NCBI RefSeq assembly: GCF_035917575.1 | Contig: NZ_CP109090.1 | Location: 7,440,001 to 7,504,000 of the forward strand | Source: Streptomyces sp. NBC_01788 | GTDB taxonomy: Bacteria > Actinomycetota > Actinomycetes > Streptomycetales > Streptomycetaceae | Reading direction: 5' to 3' | Length of the DNA stretch: 64,000 nt | Shown: positions 46,628 to 55,022 of the stretch, in pieces | Numbering within the stretch: position 1 is the first letter of the stretch | Layout of the letters: every line of letters starts with the position of its first letter | The notes under the pieces: generated by a model | Database searches by the model: none | Seen by the model: the letters and a program-made list of their open reading frames with translations, nothing else | Told to the model about the DNA's origin: nothing | Made by a program: the position numbers and the translations under genes

Positions 46628-47373
46628 GGCTCACCCTGCGCGTCTGGCGGCAGAAGAACGCCGACGCCGACGGCGCCATGTCCACCTACGAGGTGGACGA
46701 CATCTCGCCCGACATGTCCTTCCTGGAGATGCTGGACGTCCTCAACGAACGGCTCATCCTCTCCGGCGAGGACCCCGTCGCCTTCGACCACGACTGCAGG
46801 GAGGGCATCTGCGGCGCGTGCAGCCTGGTCATCAACGGCGACGCGCACGGCCCGGAACGCACCACCACCTGCCAGCTCCACATGCGGTCCTTCAAGGACG
46901 GCGACACGATCGACATCGAGCCGTGGCGCGCCGCCGCCTTCCCGGTGGTGAAGGACCTGGTCGTCGACCGCTCGGCCTTCGACCGGATCATCCAGGCCGG
47001 CGGCTACGTCACCGCACCCACCGGCGCCGCGCCCGAGGCCCACGCCACGCCCGTACCGAAGCCGGACGCCGACTTCGCCTTCGAGCACGCCGAATGCATC
47101 GGCTGCGGCGCCTGCGTCGCCGCCTGCCCCAACGGCGCGGCGATGCTGTTCACCTCCGCCAAGATCAACCACCTCAACGTGCTGCCACAGGGCGCGCCCG
47201 AGCGCGAGACCCGCGTCCTGGACATGGTGGCCCAGATGGACGAGGAGGGGTTCGGCGGCTGCACCCTGACCGGCGAGTGCGCCACCGCCTGCCCCAAGGG
47301 CATCCCCCTCGTGTCGATCACCAGCATGAACAAGGAGTGGCTGCGCGCGACCCGCAAGGCGTCCAAGCGGTAG
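46624..47373 (+). CDS. sdhB: Succinate dehydrogenase/fumarate reductase iron-sulfur subunit
   Basis: The 249-residue subunit carries three clusters. The N-terminal ferredoxin fold has [2Fe-2S] ligands in CREGICGAC and TTTCQLH. The C-terminal domain has [11 protein letters not shown] and [14 protein letters not shown] for the [4Fe-4S] and [3Fe-4S] clusters. It links the flavin to the quinone site in SdhC. The four-base overlap with sdhA indicates translational coupling. A clear hairpin terminator follows 33 bases after the stop, ending the operon. Confidence 0.95.
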
Positions 47374-47406
47374 CCCATCACAGAACGTTCGCCGAGGGGG
47401 CGGACG

Positions 47407-47443
47407 GGCGGGGCCGGGAGTGGTGCTCATCCCCGGCCCCGCC
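47407..47443 (+). terminator. Terminator of sdhCAB operon
   Basis: A perfect 12-base stem, GGCGGGGCCGGG (47407-47418) with CCCGGCCCCGCC (47432-47443) and a 13-base loop. Confidence 0.8.
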
Positions 47444-47609
47444 TCGAATTTCTCCCCAGGGCAACCGCCCGCGCCGTTCAACATCCCCACATCCGTTCTC
47501 CCGGCACAGGTCACGCGGACGCAAGCCGGCATCGGAAGAACAGGGAGGACGGACCGCACCGCCGGTCCGCCGTCCCTCTTCCGTACCGGGTCCACGACCA
47601 GGAGAGAAC

Positions 47610-48383
47610 ATGACCGGCGTCTCCACCCTCGAAAGCCCCCCGCAGCCCGCGCCGCCCACCCGTTACACCGTCGCCCTCGCCCGTGACGAGACGGACGTGC
47701 GGGCCGCGCAGCGGCTGCGCCACGATGTCTTCGCCGGGGAGATGGGCGCCCTGCTGTCCACTCCGCAGCCGGGATACGACGTCGATCCCTTCGACGCCTA
47801 CTGCGACCACCTGCTCGTGCGCGACACGACCACCGGGCAGGTCGTCGGCACCTACCGGCTGCTCCCGCCGGAGCGCGCCGCGATCGCCGGACGGCTGTAC
47901 GCGGAGGGCGAGTTCGACCTCACCGCGCTGGCCCCGATCCGCCCCGGCCTGGTGGAGGTGGGCCGCTCCTGCGTGCACCCCGACCACCGCGACGGCACCG
48001 TGATCGGGCTGATCTGGGCCGGGCTGGCCCGCTACATGGTGGACCGCGGCCACGAGTGGCTGGCGGGCTGCTGCTCCATACCGCTCGCCGACGGCGGCGC
48101 CCTCGCCTCCGCCACCTGGGAGCGGGTGCGCGAGAAGAACCTGGCACCTCAGGAGCACCGGGTGCGCCCGCTGCTCCCGTGGATCCCGCGGGCAGGCCTT
48201 CCGGCCGCTCCCCGCACCGAACTGCCCGCCCTCCTGCGCGGCTACCTCCGGCTCGGCGCCCAGGTCTGCGGCGCGCCCGCACACGACCCCGACTTCGGGG
48301 TCGCCGACCTCTACGTCCTGCTGTCGATGCGCCGGGTCAGCCCCCGCTACCTGCGGCACTTCCTCTCCCTCGTACCGGCCTGA
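47610..48383 (+). CDS. olsB: L-ornithine N-alpha-acyltransferase (OlsB-like)
   Basis: The 257-residue GNAT-like acyl-ACP/acyl-CoA acyltransferase opens TRYTVALARDETDVRAAQRLRHDVF and contains DPFDAYCDHLLVRD, VVGTYRLLPP and VEVGRSCVHPDHRDG, the signature of the OlsB/PlsC-associated acyltransferase family. It attaches a 3-hydroxy fatty acid to ornithine, the first step of ornithine-lipid synthesis. The overlapping next gene is an OlsA-type O-acyltransferase, making the complete two-step pathway. GGAGAG lies just before ATG 47610. The position after sdhB matches the S. coelicolor SCO0921-SCO0920 pair as I recall it. The protein could instead be called a hemolysin-like acyltransferase. Confidence 0.85.
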   Translation: MTGVSTLESPPQPAPPTRYTVALARDETDVRAAQRLRHDVFAGEMGALLSTPQPGYDVDPFDAYCDHLLVRDTTTGQVVGTYRLLPPERAAIAGRLYAEGEFDLTALAPIRPGLVEVGRSCVHPDHRDGTVIGLIWAGLARYMVDRGHEWLAGCCSIPLADGGALASATWERVREKNLAPQEHRVRPLLPWIPRAGLPAAPRTELPALLRGYLRLGAQVCGAPAHDPDFGVADLYVLLSMRRVSPRYLRHFLSLVPA

Positions 48384-49300
48384 TGAGCCTCTGGCTGCCC
48401 AGCGCGCCCTGCACCCCGAGGGCGTGCGTGGAGACGGGAACGAGGTCCACGACGGCCGTACCGCGCGCCGTGCTGCGGCTGACGCTGGTCGTGGCCCTCG
48501 TACTCACCGGGGTCGCGCTGTCGCCGCTGGGCGCCCGGATCCCCGCCGGCTGGGTGCGGCGCTGGTGCCGGACGGTCGTCAGGGCCTCGGGGGTCAGGGT
48601 CCGCATCACCGGCACCGCCCCGCCCACCGGCGGCCTCCTGCTGGTCGCCAACCACATCTCCTGGCTGGACATCCCGCTGCTGGCCGCCGTCCGCCCGGCC
48701 CGGATGCTCGCCAAGACGGAGATCCGCGGCTGGCCGGTGGCCGGCGTGCTCGCCGCGCGCGGCGGCGCCCTGTTCATCGAACGGGACCGTCTGCGCGCCC
48801 TGCCCGCGACGGTGGCGCACATCGCCGGGGAACTGCGCGCCGGCGCCGCGGTCGCCGCCTTCCCCGAGGGCAGCACCTGGTGCGGCCGCGCCCAGGGCGC
48901 CTTCCACCGAGCCGTCTTCCAGGCCGCCCTCGACGCCGGGGTGCCCGTCCAGTCGGTCCGCATCCGCTACCTGAGCCACTCCGGGGGAGCGGCCAGCACG
49001 GCCCCTGCCTTCGTCGGCGACGACTCCCTGATCACGTCCCTGTGGCGGGTGGCCACGGCACGCGGCCTGGTCGCCGAGGTCGACGTGCGCCCCGTGCTTC
49101 CCCCGGGCACCTGCCCCGACCGCCGCACGCTGGCCCGCGCGGCGCAGCAGGACGACCCCGGCGACGAAGACCGGGGTGCTGACCCGCGCTCCACGTCAAC
49201 CTGCGGGCACGCGAGTGCTGTTCACGTGGGTGCCACCCCGGTGCCTCCGCCCCGAGTGCCGTCGCAGACGCGGCGCGCGGAGTGCGGGGACCCGGCGTAG
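48383..49300 (+). CDS. olsA: Lyso-ornithine-lipid O-acyltransferase/1-acylglycerol-3-phosphate acyltransferase (OlsA/PlsC)
   Basis: The 305-residue membrane-associated acyltransferase of the PlsC family has an N-terminal hydrophobic helix (LRLTLVVALVLTGVALSPL), the catalytic H-X4-D box NHISWLD, motif II around GGALFIERDR and motif III FPEGST. It adds the second acyl chain to lyso-ornithine lipid, given its one-base overlap (TGATG) with olsB. Some PlsC activity is possible. The C-terminal 60 residues are unusually hydrophilic and Thr/Ser-rich, beyond the normal end of the family. Confidence 0.86.
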   Translation: MSLWLPSAPCTPRACVETGTRSTTAVPRAVLRLTLVVALVLTGVALSPLGARIPAGWVRRWCRTVVRASGVRVRITGTAPPTGGLLLVANHISWLDIPLLAAVRPARMLAKTEIRGWPVAGVLAARGGALFIERDRLRALPATVAHIAGELRAGAAVAAFPEGSTWCGRAQGAFHRAVFQAALDAGVPVQSVRIRYLSHSGGAASTAPAFVGDDSLITSLWRVATARGLVAEVDVRPVLPPGTCPDRRTLARAAQQDDPGDEDRGADPRSTSTCGHASAVHVGATPVPPPRVPSQTRRAECGDPA

Positions 49301-49349
49301 CCGAGGCCGAGGGGCCCGGGCAGCACCAGCACCCGACAGTGCTCGTCCG

Positions 49350-49393
49350 CCTCACGTAGGGGGGTGTTGAGCCTCACGTACGGGGGCGTTGGG
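49350..49393. repeat. 22-base tandem duplication at the UvrA2-like 3' end
   Basis: CCTCACGTAGGGGGGTGTTG at 49350 and CCTCACGTACGGGGGCGTTG at 49372, two bases apart from a perfect register of 22. The right copy encodes the last residues and stop of the leftward UvrA2-like gene. The left copy lies beyond the stop. Confidence 0.7.
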
Positions 49394-51755
49394 CGGCCGA
49401 GCCCGCGGCCGGGCCCTCGCCGTTCCCCCGTACCACCCGAGCCAGATAAGGAGCCGTGGCGCTGCCCGCCGCCCGGGCGACCTCGGCCGGCGGTCCCGCC
49501 GCCACGATCCGGCCGCCTTCGTCGCCGCCGCCCGGCCCGAGGTCGACGACCCAGTCGGCGCCGGCCACGACGGACATGTCGTGCTCGACGACGATCACGG
49601 TGTGCCCGGCGTCGACCAGACCGTGCAACTGCCGCATCAGCACCTCGACATCGGCCGGGTGCAGACCGGTCGTCGGCTCGTCCAGGAGGTAGAGGGTGTG
49701 GCCGCGGCGGCCGCGTTGCAGTTCACTCGCGAGCTTGATGCGCTGGGCCTCACCGCCGGACAGCTCGGTGGCGGGCTGACCGAGGCGCAGATAGCCGAGG
49801 CCGACGTCGAGCAGGGCGCCGAGACTGCGGGCCACCGCCGGGACGTCGGCGAAGAACTCCGCCGCGCTCTCCACCGTGAGGTCGAGCACCTCGCCGATGT
49901 TCCGGCCTCGGTACGTCACTTGGAGCGTCTCGGGGTTGTAGCGGGCCCCGCCGCAGTCCGGGCACGGGGCGTACGTGCTCGGCAGGAACAGCAGTTCCAC
50001 GCTGACGAACCCCTCGCCCTGGCAGGTCTCGCACCGGCCTCCCGCCACGTTGAAGGAGAACCGTCCGACCCCGTAACCGCGCCCGCGCGCCTCGCCGGTG
50101 TCGGCGAACACCTTCCGCACCACGTCGAACAGGCCTGTGTAGGTGGCCAGGTTGGAACGCGGAGTGCGCCCGATCGGCCTCTGGTCCACCGAGACCAGCC
50201 GCCCGACCCCTGCCAGCTCCGGCGTGATCGCACCGATGAGCGTGGACTTGCCCGACCCCGACACCCCGGTGACCGCGGTGAACGCGCCGAGCGGGAACTC
50301 TGCCGTCACGGCCCGCAGGTTGTGCCGGGTGACCGGCCCCACCGTCAACAGGCCGCGCCCACGGCGCACTTCCCGCAACGGCGCGGGGGAGCGGTCGAAC
50401 AGGAACCGGCCCGTCGCCGACTCCGCGACCTGCGCCAGCTCGGCGACCGGCCCGCTGTGCAGTACCCGCCCGCCGTGCTCACCGGCCAGCGGACCGACGT
50501 CGACGACCCAGTCGGCACCGCGTACCACGTCGAGATGGTGCTCCACCACGAACACCGAGTTGCCCGCCGCCTTGAGCCGCTGCAACACCGTGAGCAGGGC
50601 CTCGGTGTCCGCCGGGTGCAGCCCCGCAGACGGCTCGTCGAGCACGTACACCACCCCGAAGAGCCCCGACCGCAACTGTGTGGCGAGCCGCAGCCGCTGC
50701 AACTCGCCCGCCGACAGCGTGGGCGTAGTCCGGTCCAGGCTGAGGTAACCGAGCCCGAGCTCCACGACGGGCACGATGCGTGACCTCAGATCCTCGGTGA
50801 GGACGCGAGCGGCCTCGGACGTGCCCCGCAGGTGTCCGGCGAGTTCGGTCAGCGGCAGTGCGGCCAGCTCGGCGATGGTGTGCCCAGCGCAGGTCACGGC
50901 CAGCGCCTCGGGCCGCAGCCGGCTGCCGCCGCAGGCCGGGCAGGGCGCGGCGGTGAGGAACCGCTCGGCCTTGGCCCGCAGGGCAGCGCTCTTCGAATCG
51001 GCGAAGGTCTTCATCACGTACCGCCGGGCGCTCATGTACGTGCCCTGGTAGGGCCGTTGGATCCGCTCGGCATCCCGCACCGGGTGCACGGTCACCACCG
51101 GCTGTTCGTCCGTGAACAGGATCCACTCCCGCTGTTCGGCGGGCAGTTCACGCCACGGCCGGTCCACGTCGTAGCCCAGCGCGTCGAGGATGTCCCGCAG
51201 GTTCTTGCCCTGCCAGGCACCCGGCCAGGCGGCGATCGCGCCTTCACGGATCGACAGCGAGGGGTCGGGCACCAGCAGCGCCTCCTCCGTCCGGTGCACC
51301 TGCCCGAGGCCGTGGCACTGGGGGCAGGCCCCGGCCGCCGTGTTCGGCGAGAACGCGTCCGAGTCCAGCCGCTCGGCCCCCGGCGGATAGTCCCCGGCCC
51401 GGGAGAACAGCATCCGCAGCGAGTTCGACAGATTGGTGACGGTGCCCACGGAGGACCGCGACGTCGGCGCCGCGCGCCGCTGCTCCAGCGACACGGCCGG
51501 CGGCAGCCCGGAGATCTCCCCGACCTTGGGCGCCCCCACCTGGTGGATCAACCGCCGCGCGTAGGGCGCCACCGACTCGAAGTACCGCCGTTGAGCCTCC
51601 GCGTAGATCGTCCCGAACGCCAGCGAAGACTTCCCCGACCCCGACACCCCCGTGAACACCACGAGCGCGTCCCGCGGAACATCGACGTCCACCCCTTGGA
51701 GGTTGTGCTCACGAGCACCACGGACACGGACGTACGGGTCGTGAGGGCTGTGCAT
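49374..51755 (-). CDS. UvrA2-like excinuclease ABC subunit A paralogue
   Basis: The 793-residue twin ABC ATPase has Walker A motifs [13 protein letters not shown] (about 36-48) and [12 protein letters not shown] (about 475), ABC signatures [15 protein letters not shown] and [15 protein letters not shown], and zinc modules (CPACGG and CETCQGEG...CPDCGG). It is shorter than housekeeping UvrA (about 950 residues) because the UvrB-binding domain is reduced. This is the UvrA2/DrrC class found near antibiotic and DNA-damage resistance genes. It probably protects DNA from intercalators or alkylating metabolites. No biosynthetic cluster is present here. It is divergent from the HMG-CoA reductase gene. 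Confidence 0.92.
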   Translation of the reverse strand: MHSPHDPYVRVRGAREHNLQGVDVDVPRDALVVFTGVSGSGKSSLAFGTIYAEAQRRYFESVAPYARRLIHQVGAPKVGEISGLPPAVSLEQRRAAPTSRSSVGTVTNLSNSLRMLFSRAGDYPPGAERLDSDAFSPNTAAGACPQCHGLGQVHRTEEALLVPDPSLSIREGAIAAWPGAWQGKNLRDILDALGYDVDRPWRELPAEQREWILFTDEQPVVTVHPVRDAERIQRPYQGTYMSARRYVMKTFADSKSAALRAKAERFLTAAPCPACGGSRLRPEALAVTCAGHTIAELAALPLTELAGHLRGTSEAARVLTEDLRSRIVPVVELGLGYLSLDRTTPTLSAGELQRLRLATQLRSGLFGVVYVLDEPSAGLHPADTEALLTVLQRLKAAGNSVFVVEHHLDVVRGADWVVDVGPLAGEHGGRVLHSGPVAELAQVAESATGRFLFDRSPAPLREVRRGRGLLTVGPVTRHNLRAVTAEFPLGAFTAVTGVSGSGKSTLIGAITPELAGVGRLVSVDQRPIGRTPRSNLATYTGLFDVVRKVFADTGEARGRGYGVGRFSFNVAGGRCETCQGEGFVSVELLFLPSTYAPCPDCGGARYNPETLQVTYRGRNIGEVLDLTVESAAEFFADVPAVARSLGALLDVGLGYLRLGQPATELSGGEAQRIKLASELQRGRRGHTLYLLDEPTTGLHPADVEVLMRQLHGLVDAGHTVIVVEHDMSVVAGADWVVDLGPGGGDEGGRIVAAGPPAEVARAAGSATAPYLARVVRGNGEGPAAGSAAQRPRT

Positions 51756-51998
51756 GGAGGGGCTCCGTACGAGGCGCGGGCGGCAAGGGGGGCAAACCCC
51801 GCAATTCTATGCAACCCGCGGCCGGCCGCCCGGCAGGGGCGGAAGAAGTGTCGGTGACGTGAAGGGGGTGTGCTCGTTGGGCTGTCCGGGGGAGCCGCGA
51901 GCAACCGCACGAAGACGTTGTCAACGGACCTGAGTGATCACGTTGCCGCGAAGAGACCCGTCAGAGAACACCAGCCGAGAAAAGGGAAGTGATGCCGC

Positions 51999-53240
51999 AT
52001 GAGCCTACGAGACGACCCACGTGAAGCTCGCCCGATCCGTTCCGTGGGAAGGTACGTTCCCGCCAGAGGGATCTATACGGAGTCGGCTCGGCTTCAACGG
52101 CTCGACTGGATCCGCTCCGTGACCGGGACCGGTCTGCCTTCCATGGATCGGACGCAACTCGACGCCGGGAGACTGACCGGAAACATCGAGGGGTTCGTCG
52201 GAAGCGTCGAGATCCCGGTCGGTCTGGCAGGGCCACTGCTGTTCCGCGGGGAGAACGTGCAGGGCGAAATCTACGCGCCCATGGCGACCACCGAGGGCGC
52301 CCTGGTCTCTTCGGCGACCCGTGGATCGCTGGCCGTCACCATGGCCGGCGGAGTCAGCACCTGTGCCGTCGCGCAGAGCATGACCCGCGCACCGGTGTTC
52401 GCCTTCTCCAGGATGCCGGCAGCCAGGCTCTTCGCGTTGACGATCAGCCAGTACCTCAACGACCTCCGAACCGTCGTCCGGCAGGTGTCGAAGCATGCCG
52501 AACTCGTCTCGATCGAGCCCGCCGTGCTGGGCAGGACCGTCCACCTGAAGTTCACCTACACCACCGGTGACGCGGCCGGCCAGAACATGACCACTGCCTG
52601 CACCTGGCATGCCTGTCAATGGATCCTGGAACAGGACCACTTGGTGGACAGCCAGGAACTCGAGTCCTTCATCATCGAGGGAAACACGTCCGGCGACAAA
52701 AAGGCGTCCTTCCAGAGCATGACGGAAGGCCGCGGAATCAGGGTGACCGCCGACTGCGTCCTTCCCGAAGGCATCGTCAAGCGTGTCCTGAACACGACGC
52801 CGGATGAACTGACCATGGGCTATCACCACATCGCGTCCGGGGCCGTCCACGGCGGAGTGCTGGGCTCCACCGCGAACGCCGCCAACATCGTGGCGGCCAT
52901 TTTCACCGCGACGGGTCAGGACATCGCATGCGTTCATGAGTCGAGCGTGGGGCAGTTCATCCTCGAACGGACATCGGACGGCGGCGTCTATGCCAGCATG
53001 ACCCTCCCCGGACTGGCGCTCGGGACGGTCGGCGGCGGCACCCACCTTCCCGCCCAGCGCGAACTCCTGGAGATGATGGGCTGCACGGGGAAGGGAAGCG
53101 CCGTCCGCCTGGCCGAGGTGATCGCCGGTTTCGCACTCGCCCTCGACCTCTCGACGGTCTCGGCAGCCGTCTCCGGGCATTTCGTCAGCGCCCACGAACG
53201 ACTCGGGCGCAACAGACCCGGTGCGGTCCCCTGCGCGTAA
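51999..53240 (+). CDS. Hydroxymethylglutaryl-CoA reductase, class I type (orphan)
   Basis: The 413-residue enzyme consists of the catalytic domain only. The active-site residues of class I HMG-CoA reductase align: Glu99 (PMATTEGALV), Lys234 (SGDKKASF), Asp308 (TGQDIACV) and His399 (SGHFVSAHE). The canonical DAMGMN NADPH-binding motif reads DAAGQN (191-196). It would reduce HMG-CoA to mevalonate. No other mevalonate-pathway gene (HMG-CoA synthase, mevalonate kinase, IPP isomerase) or terpene synthase lies in this window, so its context is unusual. Codon use is slightly less G+C-biased than in the neighbours, consistent with transfer. ATG 51999 follows an AGGGAAG ribosome site. Confidence 0.88.
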   Translation: MSLRDDPREARPIRSVGRYVPARGIYTESARLQRLDWIRSVTGTGLPSMDRTQLDAGRLTGNIEGFVGSVEIPVGLAGPLLFRGENVQGEIYAPMATTEGALVSSATRGSLAVTMAGGVSTCAVAQSMTRAPVFAFSRMPAARLFALTISQYLNDLRTVVRQVSKHAELVSIEPAVLGRTVHLKFTYTTGDAAGQNMTTACTWHACQWILEQDHLVDSQELESFIIEGNTSGDKKASFQSMTEGRGIRVTADCVLPEGIVKRVLNTTPDELTMGYHHIASGAVHGGVLGSTANAANIVAAIFTATGQDIACVHESSVGQFILERTSDGGVYASMTLPGLALGTVGGGTHLPAQRELLEMMGCTGKGSAVRLAEVIAGFALALDLSTVSAAVSGHFVSAHERLGRNRPGAVPCA

Positions 53241-53739
53241 CCGTCCCCTAGCGCCCCGCTCGCGCCGCAGGACAGCCCGACGGTCTCCGCGCCCCACTGC
53301 CCGCCCGTTCCCAGCGTGCGTGGGGTGGGCGCGGGGGACAAGTTGCCGTCCACACCACACGCTTGGAGGGCCGAGTAGCAACCACAAGCTCAGGCGCGGA
53401 ACGGCTCACCCTGGCTCGCGTCGCGGGTTGCGCGGGTCGGGCAAGTCGGAGGCCGGCAAGTTGCCGGCGGCGGCTCACACCCAGCACGACCACTGAGAAC
53501 AGCAAGCGACAAGATGGCCGGGGAGTTGGCAGAGGGCAAGGTCGAGTTCCGGTGGCTGGCCTCGCGCGTGGGTCAACCAGGAGGCACACGGGGCGCGGAG
53601 GTCTCCCGACGGCCGCGCGCGGTGGGGATCATGGTGCGCCGGAGTGCCACTACGCGCTCCCTTGCGAGGGAATGCCGCAAATGCCCGCCGGGCAGTGACT
53701 CAGGCGTAACTGAAGCGCTCAGGAAAGGAGCCACTGCTC
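53241..53739. other. 499-base stretch without a supported gene
   Basis: Between the HMG-CoA reductase stop and a secreted protein gene. Short open frames exist, but none has a good ribosome site with matching codon bias. The only structures seen are a loopless palindrome (GCCGGCAA/TTGCCGGC around 53452-53468) and an AAGGAG ribosome site at the right end. It may be degenerate coding sequence. Confidence 0.5.
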
Positions 53740-54246
53740 ATGAGGTCACGTACGGCCCGTCCCGCCGCACTCGCCACTTCGGCCGCACTGCTCGCCGGAG
53801 GCCTGCTGGCGGCGACCGTACCCGCCGCCACCGCCGCACCCGCGAAGTACTCGCAGGCTGCCGCCGAGCAGCAGCTGAAGCGGGCGGGTGTCACGTGGGT
53901 CTCGTCGGGCGGGTGCAGCAACCGGGACAACAGCAGGTGCACCTCCTTCGAGCAGATCAACAAGAGCACCGTCGATGGGGTGATCGACTTCAAGAAGGCG
54001 AGCAAGTGCGCGGTGACGCTCACCGCCGGCACGGAGAAGGGGCACGCCTCCGGTACGTACAGCCACTGGAACGGCTACAAGATCGACGTCAAGCTGACGT
54101 CGTGCGTGAACTCGTACATCACCCGCACGTTCCGCTACGTGGGCGAGCGCAGTGACCGCGCGAAGCAGTACAAGGCGCCGTCGGGGAACATCTACGCCCG
54201 CGAGGGCTCGCACTGGGACGTCACCTACTACCGCGGCAGCCGCTGA
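53740..54246 (+). CDS. Small secreted protein, possibly D-Ala-D-Ala-peptidase-like
   Basis: The 168-residue exported protein has a clear signal peptide (1-33, AATVPAATAAPA) preceded by a strong AAAGGAG ribosome site. The mature part has six cysteines (CSNRDNSRC and later), and the segment GTEKGHASGTYSHWNGYKID. Its SH-W-N-G-X3-D spacing is reminiscent of the zinc-binding SxHxxGxAxD motif of M15/VanX-type D-Ala-D-Ala peptidases. The resemblance is partial, and I do not claim activity. No neighbour helps. A strong hairpin terminator follows within 8 bases of the stop, so it is a single-gene unit. Confidence 0.75.
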   Translation: MRSRTARPAALATSAALLAGGLLAATVPAATAAPAKYSQAAAEQQLKRAGVTWVSSGGCSNRDNSRCTSFEQINKSTVDGVIDFKKASKCAVTLTAGTEKGHASGTYSHWNGYKIDVKLTSCVNSYITRTFRYVGERSDRAKQYKAPSGNIYAREGSHWDVTYYRGSR

Positions 54247-54252
54247 CGCGGA

Positions 54253-54288
54253 GCGATGGCGGGGCCGGATCGCCGGCCTCGCCATCGC
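54253..54288 (+). terminator. Terminator of small secreted protein gene
   Basis: GCGATGGCG + GGCCGG (54253-54268, one internal mismatch) pairs with CCGGCC + CGCCATCGC (54273-54288), loop ATCG. Confidence 0.82.
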
Positions 54289-54665
54289 AGGCAGTCGTGC
54301 GTTGGGCGTCCGTGCCTCGTCCCGGTTCCGTACCTGGCCCGGGTGCTGTCCCGACTCGGCGTCCTGTGCGCGGGGGTCTCGCCCCGCATCCGGCGCTGGG
54401 CCGCCGTCGAGACCGAACGGGCCTTCGCCGCGTACGCGATTCCACCGTGCGCCATGCCACCACGGCTTTCCCTCACGCCGACCCAGTCTGTGGCGGACCA
54501 GTCGGCGAAGAAGAGGAAATCCAAGCCGAAGTTGCGGGGTTACGCCAAAATCGACCGGCGTGTGGGGGCTCGACAACAGGGGGCGCCGCGCCAGAAGAGA
54601 AGCCGGCGACGGCACTCGAAGGGCTGCGGAAGAGTGCCGGGCCGGACGCGGGGACGCGTGGTGCG
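54289..54665. other. 377-base stretch without a supported gene
   Basis: Lies between the terminator at 54253 and the OGG-fold remnant. No frame shows family similarity or a ribosome site. Its lower, irregular third-position bias and position beside a truncated gene suggest decayed DNA. Confidence 0.45.
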
Positions 54666-54956
54666 TCACCGCAGCCGTTTGCCGTATCGGAACAGCGTGG
54701 CCTCGACCTGGTCCGGCAGGACACCCACCCGGTGTGCGTGGTCATGGGCGAGGGACAGGTACCGCTCGTACTGCGGCGTCGTCCAGCCGCCACCCGGCCA
54801 CTTCACGTCGGCGTCCGCAGTCCGCAACGCGCGTGCGACGACACTGTCCAGGATCAGCGGACGGAACGGTTCAACCGATCGCTCGTGACCGGCGAAGTAC
54901 AGCACCTTGGTGAAGAACGCCGGTCCGAGGTTGAACGTCGAGCTGAGTAGTTGTAC
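54666..54956 (-). pseudogene. Remnant of an 8-oxoguanine DNA glycosylase OGG-fold protein
   Basis: The open frame (about 97 codons from the in-frame stop at 54957-54959) encodes only the C-terminal half of a family often annotated '8-oxoguanine DNA glycosylase OGG fold protein'. The conserved NLGPAFFTKVLYFAG, PLILDSVVARALR and YLSLAHDHAHRVGV...QVEATLFRYGK segments are clear, down to the natural end GKRLR. The N-terminal part (normally well over 100 residues) is missing: an in-frame stop lies just before, and no upstream frame continues it. A GTG inside could start a 79-residue product, but that would begin in the middle of the conserved core. Such proteins occur in defence-rich regions, so this may be island debris. 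Confidence 0.7.
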
Positions 54957-55022
54957 TCAGTCCGGCACCCGGCGGGTGTGCGGCACGTTCTTCCGCGCCG
55001 CACACCCCGCCAACGGCCGGCC

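Noticed and set aside
51999..53240. Part of a terpenoid biosynthetic cluster
   Set aside because: No mevalonate enzyme, prenyltransferase or terpene cyclase flanks the reductase in this window.
53514..54155. Plus-strand frame overlapping the small secreted protein gene
   Set aside because: Lacks a ribosome site, overlaps a gene with signal peptide and terminator in a different frame, and shows no homology.
54256..54888. Plus-strand frames across the region after the secreted protein
   Set aside because: They cross a strong terminator and the OGG-fold remnant on the other strand, and have poor codon bias.
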